Source of the DNA: Micrococcus sp. 2A
GTDB lineage: Bacteria; Actinomycetota; Actinomycetes; Actinomycetales; Micrococcaceae
Direction: 5' to 3'
Assembly (NCBI RefSeq): GCF_039519235.1
Contig: NZ_CP154351.1
Coordinates: forward strand, 1,984,001-2,048,000
Length of the DNA stretch: 64,000 nucleotides
Shown: in pieces, positions 45,570 through 54,930 of the stretch
How positions within the stretch are numbered: position 1 is the first letter of the stretch
How the letters are laid out: each line of letters opens with the position of its first letter
Made by a program: the position numbers and the translations under genes
Notes under the pieces: model-generated
What the model was told of the DNA's origin: nothing
Seen by the model: only the letters and a program-made list of their open reading frames with translations
Database searches by the model: none

Positions 45570-47183
45570 TCAGCCCCCCACGACGCACTGCCCCGCGGAG
45601 ACGGTGGAGCTCAGGCTGGGCGCGACCGCCACTGTCCGGGCGATCGCGTCCGCCGTGAGGGCGTAGCCGATCTGACCCGACCCCGGCGCGCGGGCGAACA
45701 CGAGGCCGGCGAGCGTGCCGTCCTCCGCCACCACGGGCCCGCCGGAGTATCCGTGGCGGATGTCCGCCTCGAGGGTGTAGACGTCCACCGCGGAGACGGC
45801 GCCGCCGCCCACGGCCTCGAGCGGGACCTCGCCCACGGCCTGCACGCGGGCGGCGGTGGTGGCGAACGGGCCGCTGTCCGGGTAGCCCATGGCCGTGGCC
45901 GTGTCGCCCACGCCCAGCTCCGCACCCAGACGCGCCACGGGCAGCTGCGCCCCGTCGACGGCGAGCACCGCGAGGTCCCGGGCCGTGTCCAGGAGGACGA
46001 CGCGTGCCGCGTACACCCCGCGGTCGCGGTCGAGCACGGTGGGCGCGGGGACGCCGGCCACCACGTGGGCGTTGGTGAGCACGCGGTCCGGGGCGATCGC
46101 CACTCCGGAGCCGCTCTGGACCTGCGCGCAGGCCGTGGCGGTGCCGGTCAGGCGGACCACGGAGCGGGACACGTCGGCGGCCGGCGCCGGCTGCGGTGCG
46201 GCGGCCGGTCCGGATGGACGGGCAGCCGCCGTCGTCGGGCTCGACGCCGCGGCGGCCGGTGCGGGCGCGGAGGAGGCCGGGTCTGCGGGCGCGTCCGGCT
46301 GGGAGCGCGACGGTGCGGCGTCCGGCTCGGGTGCGCCGGGCTGGGACGCGCCGGGCTCCCCCTGCGCGGGGGTGCTGGGGAGCGGTGCAGGCCCCGCTCC
46401 CGCCGAGTCGTCGGCAGACGTGGCCGACCCCGGCTCGCCCGGGGTGCCCGCGTCGCCGGGGGTGCCGGCCTCGCCGGGCCGGGCCGCGCCCGGGGTGTCC
46501 GCAGGGGCCGCGCCGCCGGACGGCTCACCACCGGGGGCCGCGGCCGAGGAGCCGGGAACGGCAGCGGCGTCGGGGCCGCCGGACCCCGTGGCGCCGGAGC
46601 CGAGCGCCGCGGTCACGGGCGGCAGGTCGGGCGCGTCGGCGTCTTCGGCGGGTGCGGGCAGCTCCACCTCGGGGAGGCCGTCGAGGCCGGCGACCGCGGC
46701 GCGGGCGCGGGCCGCCCACGAGAGGACAGCGTCGGGCATGGCGGCGTCCACCGTGGTGAGCACGCGGGACCGGGCGACCTCACGGGTGACCGCGGTGTTG
46801 CCCAGTGCACCGAGGGAGAAGGAGAGGAGGCCCATCACGAGCGCGGCCACGAGCACCGACGCCAGCGCGCCGAGGAGCCGGTCCACGCGGCGCAGCACGG
46901 GCGGACCGATGCGCAGGCGCAGCTGCGCGCCGATCGCCGCGCCGACGTACTGGCCCGAGGCGACGAGGGCCACCACCGTGACCAGGGTGAGCACCCACCG
47001 CCAGCCCGTGCCGGTGGCCCACTGGGAGACGACGGGCACGGCGAGGAAGGCGATGAGCGCGCCCGCGATGAACCCCGCCAGGTTGCCCAGCACGACGCCG
47101 AGGCCACGGCGATGGCCCTGCACGAAGAACATGACCAGGAGCACGAGCAGCACCGCGTCCAACCAGGTCAGGCCGAAGATCAT
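45570..47183 (-). CDS. marP: MarP-type membrane serine protease
   Basis: 537 aa. Four N-terminal helices of the colicin V production type (1-125) anchor a trypsin-like protease outside the membrane. The triad is His in RVLTNAHVV (near 371), Asp in TARDLAVLAV (near 403) and Ser in HGYSGGPVV (near 478). Cys in TATACAQVQSG and SAGQCVVGG match the disulfide that activates mycobacterial MarP. Residues about 165-335 are a Pro/Ala/Gly/Ser linker far longer than in M. tuberculosis. Acid and oxidative stress resistance is the known role there. The start at 47183 has GAGGAG upstream; an ATG at 47201 is possible. Confidence 0.9.
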   Translation of the reverse strand: MIFGLTWLDAVLLVLLVMFFVQGHRRGLGVVLGNLAGFIAGALIAFLAVPVVSQWATGTGWRWVLTLVTVVALVASGQYVGAAIGAQLRLRIGPPVLRRVDRLLGALASVLVAALVMGLLSFSLGALGNTAVTREVARSRVLTTVDAAMPDAVLSWAARARAAVAGLDGLPEVELPAPAEDADAPDLPPVTAALGSGATGSGGPDAAAVPGSSAAAPGGEPSGGAAPADTPGAARPGEAGTPGDAGTPGEPGSATSADDSAGAGPAPLPSTPAQGEPGASQPGAPEPDAAPSRSQPDAPADPASSAPAPAAAASSPTTAAARPSGPAAAPQPAPAADVSRSVVRLTGTATACAQVQSGSGVAIAPDRVLTNAHVVAGVPAPTVLDRDRGVYAARVVLLDTARDLAVLAVDGAQLPVARLGAELGVGDTATAMGYPDSGPFATTAARVQAVGEVPLEAVGGGAVSAVDVYTLEADIRHGYSGGPVVAEDGTLAGLVFARAPGSGQIGYALTADAIARTVAVAPSLSSTVSAGQCVVGG

Positions 47184-47345
47184 CCCGTGTCCACTCCTCA
47201 TCCTCTCCCCGCGCGGTGCGTCCGCGTCGGCAGGCGCCGTGGGGGACTCCAGGGTATCGGCAGCCTCGAGGGGCATGGGGCACAATGGACCGGACAGACT
47301 TCGGCGGCACGCCGTCGGGGTGAGACAGGCAGAGGAAGGACGCAC

Positions 47346-48023
47346 ATGGATCTCGAGGTTCTGCGGAAGGCCCCGCTGTTCACTCACCTGGACGACGAGG
47401 TGTTCGCCATCCTGACCTCCGAGCTGACCGAGGTGGAGCTCTCGCGCGGCTCGTCCGCGTTCCACGAGGGCGATCAGGGCGACCAGCTGTACGTGATCAT
47501 GTCCGGCAAGGTGAAGCTCGGCCGGACGGCTCCGGACGGGCGCGAGAACCTCGTGGCCGTGCTCGGCCCCGGTGAGATCTTCGGAGAGATGGCCCTGTTC
47601 AACCCCGCGCCGCGCAGCGCCACCGCCACTGCGGTCTCGGCCGCCCGCCTCGCGGGCCTGCGCCACGAGAACCTGCGCCGCGCGATCGCGTCCTCCCCCG
47701 AGGTCTCCCTCCAGCTGCTCCAGGCCCTCGCCCAGCGCCTGTCAAAGACCAACGAGTCCCTCGCGGACCTGGTCTTCTCCGACGTTCCGGGCCGCGTCGC
47801 GAAGGCGCTCCTGGACCTGGCCGACCGCTTCGGCCGCCCCGCGGCGGACGGGCTCCTCGTGGCCCACGACCTCACGCAGGAGGAGCTGGCCCAGCTGGTG
47901 GGCGCCTCTCGCGAGACCGTGAACAAGGCGCTCGCCGAGTTCGTGCAGCGCGGCTGGATCCGCCTCGAGAACCGCGCCGTCGTGATCCTGGACCTGCAGC
48001 GCCTGCGCCAGCGTTCGCGCTGA
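47346..48023 (+). CDS. crp: Crp/GlxR family cAMP-responsive regulator
   Basis: 225 aa. The cyclic-nucleotide domain has the phosphate cassette GEMALFNPAPRSATATA (Glu81, Arg90, Ser91), the residues that hold cAMP in CRP. The C-terminal helix-turn-helix is LTQEELAQLVGASRETVNKAL (about 176-196). It matches Rv3676 and GlxR. Three near-consensus sites occur in this window (40975, 45492, 28987). The gene is divergent from marP and ends in a strong hairpin. Confidence 0.95.
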   Translation: MDLEVLRKAPLFTHLDDEVFAILTSELTEVELSRGSSAFHEGDQGDQLYVIMSGKVKLGRTAPDGRENLVAVLGPGEIFGEMALFNPAPRSATATAVSAARLAGLRHENLRRAIASSPEVSLQLLQALAQRLSKTNESLADLVFSDVPGRVAKALLDLADRFGRPAADGLLVAHDLTQEELAQLVGASRETVNKALAEFVQRGWIRLENRAVVILDLQRLRQRSR

Positions 48024-48031
48024 CCCGCACC

Positions 48032-48077
48032 GCACACACGAGGGGGGCCGCTGAAAGGCGGGCCCCCTCGTGTGTGC
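48032..48077. terminator. Bidirectional terminator between crp and NUDIX gene
   Basis: Arms GCACACACGAGGGGGGCC and GGCCCCCTCGTGTGTGC pair over 17 bp with one bulged G and an 11-nt loop. It reaches the stop of the convergent NUDIX gene. Confidence 0.8.
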
Positions 48078-48941
48078 TCAGTGCCGCCCGGTCTCCTCGG
48101 CGTGCATCCACAGGCGGCCGCTGCCGTCGTCGGGCTCGGTGACCACGGTGCGCTGCGGGATGGCGCCCCGCCCCACCCCTTCCGTGAGGGAGAGCAGGAA
48201 GGCGGCGGCCGTGCGGTGGGCGGCCACACGCCGCAGCAGCGCCTGGGTCATGGGCGTGGAGACCTGGTCGAGGCGCACCGTGCCCGCCTCGCCGAGCCAG
48301 CCCTCCGGACCGGGCAGGGCCACGGGCCCCTCGAGGATCCGTCGCGCGGAGCACCAGCCCCGCTCGCTCGCGCCGGCGGCCGCCTCCGACGCGGTCTGCT
48401 GCGGCGGCAGGGCCGCGGCGAACACCACCGTGTCGAAGCGCCGGTGGCTGTGGAGGGCGCTCTGCCAGCGCTCGAGCGGGCGCAGCAGGTCGGCGCGCAG
48501 TCCCAGACCGCGGGAGTCCAGGAGCGAGGGCAGTCCCGCCTCCCCCTGCTCGAGGGAGGCCCGTGTCCCGCCCCAGGAGCGGCCACGGGGCTGGAGCACG
48601 ATGTCCCCGTCCGAGCGCCCCGCCAACAGGACGCCGGTCTCCTCGAAGAGCTCGCGGACCGCGGCCACCACGTGCTGGCGGGCGCGGCGCCGATCCGGGA
48701 TGCCGAGGCACGCGGACCAGCGCGCGGGCTCGGGCCCGAACCACCGGCACGTCTCCGCGTCCGAGGTGGAGAGCGAGCCCCCGGGAAGGCCCACCCGCCC
48801 GAGGGGAGTGTTCCCCGTCCGGTGGCGCAGCAGCACCTCGGGCCCGTCCGTCCCCTCGCGCACCATCACGACGGCGGACGCCGGACGGGCGGGGCGCACC
48901 TGCCGGAATCGCTGGGCGAGCCACTGGCGGGTGAGGTCCAC
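48078..48941 (-). CDS. NUDIX hydrolase, NUDT19-like layout
   Basis: 287 aa. The strand ASAVVMVREG leads into LPGGSLSTSDAETCRWFGPE, and the catalytic helix VAAVRELFEETGVLL comes only about 30 residues later. This split NUDIX box with an insertion is typical of RP2p/NUDT19-like enzymes that act on acyl-CoA or CoA. Start uncertain: GTG at 48941 is used because it begins the conserved domain with little upstream coding; no ATG is available. It follows the RidA gene by about 37 nt. Confidence 0.78.
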   Translation of the reverse strand: MDLTRQWLAQRFRQVRPARPASAVVMVREGTDGPEVLLRHRTGNTPLGRVGLPGGSLSTSDAETCRWFGPEPARWSACLGIPDRRRARQHVVAAVRELFEETGVLLAGRSDGDIVLQPRGRSWGGTRASLEQGEAGLPSLLDSRGLGLRADLLRPLERWQSALHSHRRFDTVVFAAALPPQQTASEAAAGASERGWCSARRILEGPVALPGPEGWLGEAGTVRLDQVSTPMTQALLRRVAAHRTAAAFLLSLTEGVGRGAIPQRTVVTEPDDGSGRLWMHAEETGRH

Positions 48942-48978
48942 GTCCTGGTCCGGGACGGGGACCCGCCGCGCGGCGGCG

Positions 48979-49470
48979 TCAGCGGACGCGGACAGTGATC
49001 TCGACCTCCACGGGCGCGTCCAGGGGCAGCACGGCCACGCCGACGGCGGAGCGGGCATGGCGGCCCGCGTCGCCGAAGATCTCGGCGAGCACGTCCGAGG
49101 CGCCGTTGATCACGCCGGGCTGACCGGTGAAGTCGGGGGCGGAGGCCACGAAGCCGACCACCTTGACCACCTGGACGACGCGCTCGAGGTCGCCGACCAC
49201 CTCATGCACGGCCGCCACGGCGTTCACCGCGGCGACGCGGGCCAGCTCGGCGGCCCGCTGCGGGTCCACCTCCGCGCCGACCTTGCCGGTGGCCGGCAGG
49301 GCGCCGTCCACGAAGGGCAGCTGGCCGGAGGTGAGGACGAGGTCCCCGTCCCGCACGGCGGGGACGTAGGAGCCCACGGGGGCGGCGACGGCGGGCCGGG
49401 CGAGGCCCAGCGCGGCGAGCCGGTCCGCCGCGGTCCCGGAGCCCCAGGAGGGGCGGTCGGGCTCCGTCAT
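48979..49470 (-). CDS. RidA/YjgF-family protein
   Basis: 163 aa. RidA fold with SYVPAVRDGDLVLTSGQLPFVDG, AAVNAVAAVHEVVGDLERVV and a C-terminal SAVGVAVLPLDAPVEVEITV (Arg/Glu pattern of the trimer pocket). Some family members hydrolyse reactive enamines, but this Rv3678c-like branch is uncharacterised. The ATG at 49470 is used; a GTG at 49479 overlapping the DUF4177 stop (GTGA) with AAGG upstream is an equally likely start and would add three residues. Confidence 0.85.
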   Translation of the reverse strand: MTEPDRPSWGSGTAADRLAALGLARPAVAAPVGSYVPAVRDGDLVLTSGQLPFVDGALPATGKVGAEVDPQRAAELARVAAVNAVAAVHEVVGDLERVVQVVKVVGFVASAPDFTGQPGVINGASDVLAEIFGDAGRHARSAVGVAVLPLDAPVEVEITVRVR

Positions 49471-49475
49471 CGGGC

Positions 49476-49643
49476 TCACGCGGCCTTGGGGCGCTTGAGA
49501 TAGGCCACGGGGTTGGCGCCCTCGGGGCCGGGGATCACGGCCACGAGCTCCCACCCGTCCTCACCCCACTGGTCGAGGATCTGCTTGGTCGCGTGGATGA
49601 GGAGGGGGATGGTGGAGTACTCCCACCGCGTGTGCTGGGTCAT
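49476..49643 (-). CDS. DUF4177-type small protein
   Basis: 55 aa: MTQHTRWEYSTIPLLIHATK, then DQWGEDGWELVAVIPGPEG and PVAYLKRPKAA. The GWELV motif and length match the small DUF4177 proteins encoded with RidA in actinobacteria (Rv3678A position). Function unknown. The ATG at 49643 is 6 nt from TACGCT (leaderless). Confidence 0.85.
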   Translation of the reverse strand: MTQHTRWEYSTIPLLIHATKQILDQWGEDGWELVAVIPGPEGANPVAYLKRPKAA

Positions 49644-49711
49644 GGGACCAGCGTAGCGAGCACGCGTCCCGCCCGCAGGGCGGCCCAGCCACGCGGGATA
49701 CACTTCCCGCC
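49644..49711. promoter_or_regulatory. Divergent leaderless promoters (DUF4177 / PBP)
   Basis: TACGCT on the minus strand (49650-49655) is 6 nt from the ATG at 49643. TACACT on the plus strand (49699-49704) is 7 nt from the ATG at 49712. Confidence 0.5.
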
Positions 49712-51892
49712 ATGGCGTCCCGCAAGTCCCCCCTCCCCGCTCGCTCCAGCGTCCTCGGACGGATGCTGGCGTACCTGGGGCTCTCCGCTCTGGCGGGGCT
49801 GCTCGTGGCGGGGCTGATGCTGCCGGCCGTGAGCCTCGCGGGCGCGGGCGTGGGCGTGGGGCAGGACATGCTGGACCGGATGCCGGACGAGCTGCCCACG
49901 GAGCCCGTCTCGGTCCCCTCCACGATCGTCTCGGAAGACGGCCAGGTGCTGGCCACGTTCTATGCGGAGAACCGCACGCCGGTCACCCTGGACCAGGTCT
50001 CGGACCACATGGAGCACGCGATCGTGGCCATCGAGGACGCCCGCTTCTTCCAGCACGAGGGCGTGGACGCCCGCGGCCTGGTCCGCGCGGCCGTGCACAA
50101 CGCCACCTCGGACTCCACCCAGGGAGCCTCCACGCTGACCCAGCAGTACGTCAACCAGCTGCTGATCAACTCCCAGCAGATCCGCGGCGACTCCCGCCTG
50201 ACCATCTCCGGCAACAAGAACGTGTCGGACAAGGTCAAGGAGATCAAGCTCGCGGTGGCCGCGGAGAAGCAGATGTCCAAGGAGCAGATCCTCGAGGGCT
50301 ACCTCAACATCACGCTCTTCCAGGGCCGCGCCTACGGCGTGGAGGCCGCGTCCCAGTACGTCTTCGGCAAGCCCGCCGCCGAGCTGGAGAGCTGGGAGGC
50401 CGCCACCCTGGCCGGCATGGTCCAGTCCCCCACCGGCTACAACCCTTCCCGCAACCCCGAGGGCACCACGAACCGCCGGGACACCGTGCTGCGCGCCATG
50501 CGCAACAACGGCTACCTGAGCGAGGAGGAGCTGCAGCACGCCCTCGCCCAGCCCCTCGAGGTCGTGATGAAGGGCGTGCCGTCCGGCTGCCTCAACGCCG
50601 AGTTCGGCGCCTACTTCTGCGACTACGTGGAGCGCCAGGTCCTGGCCGATCCCACCTTCGGACCCGACGTGCTCTCCCGCCGCGCCCTCCTGGACCGCGG
50701 CGGCCTGACCATCCGCACCACCCTGAACACCGAGCTGCAGAAGTCCGCCGAGGACATCACGCGCCGCGCCATCCCGAACGACGAGGCCTACGGCGCCGGC
50801 CAGGCCCTCGTGTCCCTCGAGCCGGGCACGGGCAACATCCGCACGATGGCGCAGAACACCGAGTACGCCATCAAGGACGAGCTGGGCCGGACCACGCTCA
50901 ACCTCAACGCGGAGCGCGAGTGGGGCGGCGGCGCCGGCTTCCAGGCCGGCTCCACCCTGAAGCCCTTCGTGGCGCTCGCGTGGCTGCGCAACGGCAACCA
51001 CCTGGTGGACACCGTGGACGCCTCGCGGAACCTCTACCCCGCGGGGACCCGCTTCCAGGCCTCGTGCCGGCCCGGCGGGTACGTCAGCATCGGCACCGAC
51101 TGGAACATCAACAACGTGGTGGACGGCCTCGTGAAGCGGGACCGCATCGACGAGGGCATCTTCTGGTCCGTCAACACGCCGACCGTGGCCACGGCCTACC
51201 AGATGGACCTCTGCGACATCACGAACCTCACGACCCAGCTGGGCATCCGCCGGGCGATCGACGGCTCCCCGCTGCAGCCGGACGAGCCCACCTTCCTGCT
51301 GGGCTCGGACTCCGTGGCACCGCTCTCCCTCGCCGGGGCCTACGCGGCCCTCGCCGCGAACGGCCTGTACTGCGAGCCGCGCGCGATCCTCGAGGTCACG
51401 GACACCACCGGCAACCAGTACGACGTGGGCGAGCCGACCTGCACCCAGGTCGTCGCCCCCGAGCACGTGGCCGAGCTGACCCCCGTTCTGCGCCACCACG
51501 CCGGCTACAACCTGGCCCCGGACGGCGCGGGCTACGAGTTCGCCGGCAAGTCCGGCACCAACAACAACAACTCCTCCACGTGGTTCGTGGGCTACACCAC
51601 CGAGCTGGCGACGGCCGTGTGGTCCGGCCGGTACACCAACCTGAAGTCGATGATCGGCGAGACCGTCCGCGGCCAGAAGCGCGACGTCTTCTATGGCACC
51701 ACCTTCAACGGCCCGTCCTGGCTCGAGTTCAACCAGCGCGCGAAGGAGATCTACCCCCCGGGAGAGCTCCCCGAGTACTCCGGACCGCAGTCCGAGGACC
51801 CCGGCGAGGAAGGTCCGCACCCGGACGGCATGGACTTCTTCGTGGAGGACATCCAGCGTGGCGGCGCGGACCCCGAGAACGTCCCGGAATGA
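49712..51892 (+). CDS. Class A (bifunctional) penicillin-binding protein, PonA2-like
   Basis: 726 aa. A short cytoplasmic tail and one membrane anchor (about 20-45) precede a GT51 transglycosylase domain (AIVAIEDARFFQHEGVD, GASTLTQQYVNQLL) and a transpeptidase with SxxK in AGSTLKPF (Ser near 414), SVN near 486 and KSGT near 613. Polymerises and cross-links peptidoglycan outside the membrane. It has no PASTA domain, unlike PonA2 of M. tuberculosis. WhiB4 and ArsA-type genes that flank ponA2 elsewhere are missing. Confidence 0.93.
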   Translation: MASRKSPLPARSSVLGRMLAYLGLSALAGLLVAGLMLPAVSLAGAGVGVGQDMLDRMPDELPTEPVSVPSTIVSEDGQVLATFYAENRTPVTLDQVSDHMEHAIVAIEDARFFQHEGVDARGLVRAAVHNATSDSTQGASTLTQQYVNQLLINSQQIRGDSRLTISGNKNVSDKVKEIKLAVAAEKQMSKEQILEGYLNITLFQGRAYGVEAASQYVFGKPAAELESWEAATLAGMVQSPTGYNPSRNPEGTTNRRDTVLRAMRNNGYLSEEELQHALAQPLEVVMKGVPSGCLNAEFGAYFCDYVERQVLADPTFGPDVLSRRALLDRGGLTIRTTLNTELQKSAEDITRRAIPNDEAYGAGQALVSLEPGTGNIRTMAQNTEYAIKDELGRTTLNLNAEREWGGGAGFQAGSTLKPFVALAWLRNGNHLVDTVDASRNLYPAGTRFQASCRPGGYVSIGTDWNINNVVDGLVKRDRIDEGIFWSVNTPTVATAYQMDLCDITNLTTQLGIRRAIDGSPLQPDEPTFLLGSDSVAPLSLAGAYAALAANGLYCEPRAILEVTDTTGNQYDVGEPTCTQVVAPEHVAELTPVLRHHAGYNLAPDGAGYEFAGKSGTNNNNSSTWFVGYTTELATAVWSGRYTNLKSMIGETVRGQKRDVFYGTTFNGPSWLEFNQRAKEIYPPGELPEYSGPQSEDPGEEGPHPDGMDFFVEDIQRGGADPENVPE

Positions 51893-52869
51893 GCACCGTG
51901 GACCTCACCCGGGGCCGTGGACGGCGGCTCGTGCGCACCGGCGCGCGGGTCGCCGTCGGCGCGGGCACGACGGCGGCCCTCGGCCTGGCCTGGGGCCTCG
52001 CCGAGGCCGAGGCCCGGGTGGTGCGGACGCACACGCTCGCGGTCCTGCCCGCGGGGGCGCGGCCGATGCGCGTGCTGCACCTCTCCGACATCCACCTGCT
52101 CCCCCGGCACCGCGCGAAGCTCGCGTGGCTGCGCGGGCTCGTGGACCTGGAGCCGGACCTCGTGGTGAACACGGGGGACACCATCTCCGCGGCGGCCTCC
52201 GTGCCGCTCGTCCTCGACGCGCTGGGCCCGCTGCTGGACATGCCCGGCGTGTTCGTCCCCGGGTCCAACGACTACTACGCGCCCAAGCCGGCCAATCCGC
52301 TGCGCTACCTCCGGGGGCCCTCCCGGATGGAGGCCGGGCGGGCCGAGCTGCCGCACGGCGAGCTGTTCGGCGCCTTCCGTGCCGCCGGGTGGGCGGACCT
52401 GACCAACCGGGGGGCCGTGCTCGAGCTGGGCTCCGAGGGTGGCGTGCCGACGCGCGTCGCGGCCGCCGGCACGGACGACCCGCACCTCGGCCTCGACGCG
52501 TGGCCGGGCTTCCCGGAGGAGGCCGCGGCGCCGTCCGGTGCGGCGGCCCGTCCCGACGACGGCGTCCTCCGCCTCGGCGTCACCCACGCCCCGTACCGGC
52601 GGGTGCTGGACGCCATGACGGCGGACGGTGCCGACCTGCTGCTGGCCGGCCACACGCACGGCGGGCAGGTGTGCCTCCCGTGCTTCGGGGCGATCGTGAC
52701 CAACTGCGACCTGCCCCGCTCCCAGGCATCGGGCGTGTCCACGTGGACCGCGGCGGGGCGCACCGTGCCCCTCGAGGTGTCCGCCGGGCTCGGCTCGGCG
52801 CCGTCGGCACCCGTGCGGTTCGCGTGCCGGCCCGAGGCGGTCGTGCTGGACCTCGTGCCCCGGGTCTGA
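51889..52869 (+). CDS. Metallophosphoesterase with membrane-anchor N-terminus
   Basis: 326 aa. An Ala/Gly-rich hydrophobic stretch (about 18-40) may be a signal anchor. The calcineurin-like core has LHLSDIHLLP, VVNTGDTISA, PGSNDYY, GVTHAPY and LLLAGHTHGGQ, a complete dinuclear metal set. It resembles Rv3683-type enzymes always found behind ponA2; substrate unknown. The ATG overlaps the PBP stop by 4 nt (ATGA). Confidence 0.9.
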   Translation: MSTVDLTRGRGRRLVRTGARVAVGAGTTAALGLAWGLAEAEARVVRTHTLAVLPAGARPMRVLHLSDIHLLPRHRAKLAWLRGLVDLEPDLVVNTGDTISAAASVPLVLDALGPLLDMPGVFVPGSNDYYAPKPANPLRYLRGPSRMEAGRAELPHGELFGAFRAAGWADLTNRGAVLELGSEGGVPTRVAAAGTDDPHLGLDAWPGFPEEAAAPSGAAARPDDGVLRLGVTHAPYRRVLDAMTADGADLLLAGHTHGGQVCLPCFGAIVTNCDLPRSQASGVSTWTAAGRTVPLEVSAGLGSAPSAPVRFACRPEAVVLDLVPRV

Positions 52870-52932
52870 GCGGGACCCTCCGAACCGCACCTGCCTGGGG
52901 CGATCCCGCCCTGTGAGGTCCGCCGCCGCCGG

Positions 52933-52938
52933 TAGAGT
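52933..52938 (+). promoter_or_regulatory. -10 box of the ABC exporter operon
   Basis: TAGAGT followed after 6 nt by the GTG start at 52945. No ribosome-binding sequence, so a leaderless transcript is likely. Confidence 0.5.
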
Positions 52939-52944
52939 GCGCGT

Positions 52945-54930
52945 GTGACCCGCACCTCCTCCGAGCCCCTCCCCCTGCGCGACGCCCTGCACGGGGTCGC
53001 CCCGTACCTGGAGGGCGTGCGCGGCCGCTGGGTGAGCGGGCTCCTCGCCGCCCTCGCCGCGGGGCTCGTGGCGCTGGCCATCCCCCAGGTGATCCGCGTG
53101 CTCGTGAACACCGTGTTCGCGCACTCGGCCCCCGGCGTCCCGGGTCCCGCGGACCCCGCTGCCGGGGTGTGGTGGGCGGCGCTCGCCCTGGGCGCCTTGG
53201 GCCTGGCCGAGGCGTTCTTCATCTGGCTGCGCCGCTTCTTCATCCTGCCGCCCGCCGCGGACGTGGAGAACCGGGCGCGGATCAGCATCTACCGGCGGCT
53301 GCAGCGCCTGCCCGCGAGCTTCCACGACGCGTGGCCCTCCGGCCAGCTGCTCTCGCGCGCCCAGGCGGACCTCTCCCTGCTGCGCCGCTGGATCGCGTTC
53401 GGGTCCGTGATGCTCGTGGTGGAGAGCGTGACCATCGTGGTGGGCCTCGTGCTGCTCTTCACCATGTCCTGGCAGCTGGCCCTGCTCTACCTCGTGGCCG
53501 CCGTGCCGATCATGATCCGCTCGTTCCGCTTCCGCAACGACTTCCGCGCCGCCTCCCGCCTCTCCCAGGACCAGGCGGGCGACCTCGCCACCACGGTGGA
53601 GGAGTCCGTGCACGGCATCCGCGTGCTCAAGGCGTTCGGCCGCGGACCCGACGCGCTCGAGGGCTTCCGCGGGGAGGCGGAGACCCTGCAGGGCACCGAG
53701 GTGCACAAGGCCGCGGTGCTCGCCCAGTTCACGGGCCTCGTGGTCGCCCTCCCCGAGGTGGTGCTCGGCGTCGCGCTGGCCCTGGGCGTCTACCTCGTGG
53801 CCGTCGGCGACCTCACGGTCGGCGCCCTGGCCGCGTACTTCGCCACCACGGCCGTGCTCTCCCGGCCCGTCGAGGGCATCGGCCAGCTCATGGGCATGAC
53901 CCTGGCCGCCAAGACGGGCATCGACCGGCACCTCGAGGTCATGCGCACCCCCGTCGCCATCGCCTCGCCGACCGGCACCGACGCCGCCGAGGAGCAGGCC
54001 ACCTCGCGCGCCGTCGCCTCCTCGGAGGCCACCTCGGCCGTGGTGCTGGACGGGCTGCCGCCGTCGTCGGGCCGCCTCGCGTTCCGGCGCGCGCGCTTCG
54101 CCTACCCGGACACGCCCGCGGACGCCGCGCCCCTGCTGGCCGACGTCGACCTCGAGCTCGTGCCCGGGGAGACGATGGCGCTCGTGGGCGTGACCGGCTC
54201 CGGCAAGTCCACCCTCGTGCAGCTCGTGCCGCGCCTGCAGGACGTCACGGGCGGCGCCGTCGAGGTGGACGGGCTCGACGTGCGGGAGTATCCCCTCGAG
54301 GAGCTGCGGCGCCGCGTGTCCATCGCGTTCGAGGACGCCACCCTCTTCTCCGACACGATCCGAGCGAACGTGCTGCTCGGCGCGCCCGCGGAGGCGATCG
54401 CCGACGGCCTGGACTCCCCCGCCGCCGAGGCGCTGCTGGAGACCGCGCTGGACACCGCGCAGGCCGGGTTCGCGAAGGACCTGCCCGAGGGCGTGGACTC
54501 AGAGATCGGCGAGGAGGGGCTCAGCCTCTCGGGCGGCCAGCGCCAGCGCATCGCGCTGGCCCGCGCGATCGCAGCCCGGCCGGCCATCCTCGTGCTCGAC
54601 GACCCGCTCTCCGCGCTTGACGTGCGCACCGAGGAGGCGGTCACCGCCCGGCTGCGGCAGGTGCTCGCCGGTACCACGACCCTGATCGTGGCGCACCGGC
54701 CCTCCACGGTCGCCCTCGCCGACCGCGTGGCGGTGCTGGAGGACGGGGTGATCATCGACGTCGGCACGCACGCCGAGCTGCTCGCCCGCTCCGCCGCGTA
54801 CCGCGACATCATCACCATGGGCGCGCAGGCCGACCGCACCCTCGAGCGGCTCGCCGACGCCGGCGACGCCGCGTCCCATGCCGACGCCGCCGGTTCCCAC
54901 GCCGCCCCGACCACGGAGGACGCCCGATGA
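52945..54930 (+). CDS. ABC exporter half-transporter, degenerate ATP site
   Basis: 661 aa. Six-helix transmembrane domain (1-320) and NBD (350-610). Walker A GVTGSGKST is near 416-424, the signature is LSLSGGQRQR near 527, Walker B is ILVLDDPLSALD near 549, and the H-loop is AHRPSTV. The catalytic Glu after Walker B is Asp here, which in heterodimeric exporters marks the non-hydrolysing site. It overlaps the next half-transporter by 4 nt, so the two form one pump. Substrate unknown (drug, lipid or peptide). Confidence 0.9.
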   Translation: MTRTSSEPLPLRDALHGVAPYLEGVRGRWVSGLLAALAAGLVALAIPQVIRVLVNTVFAHSAPGVPGPADPAAGVWWAALALGALGLAEAFFIWLRRFFILPPAADVENRARISIYRRLQRLPASFHDAWPSGQLLSRAQADLSLLRRWIAFGSVMLVVESVTIVVGLVLLFTMSWQLALLYLVAAVPIMIRSFRFRNDFRAASRLSQDQAGDLATTVEESVHGIRVLKAFGRGPDALEGFRGEAETLQGTEVHKAAVLAQFTGLVVALPEVVLGVALALGVYLVAVGDLTVGALAAYFATTAVLSRPVEGIGQLMGMTLAAKTGIDRHLEVMRTPVAIASPTGTDAAEEQATSRAVASSEATSAVVLDGLPPSSGRLAFRRARFAYPDTPADAAPLLADVDLELVPGETMALVGVTGSGKSTLVQLVPRLQDVTGGAVEVDGLDVREYPLEELRRRVSIAFEDATLFSDTIRANVLLGAPAEAIADGLDSPAAEALLETALDTAQAGFAKDLPEGVDSEIGEEGLSLSGGQRQRIALARAIAARPAILVLDDPLSALDVRTEEAVTARLRQVLAGTTTLIVAHRPSTVALADRVAVLEDGVIIDVGTHAELLARSAAYRDIITMGAQADRTLERLADAGDAASHADAAGSHAAPTTEDAR

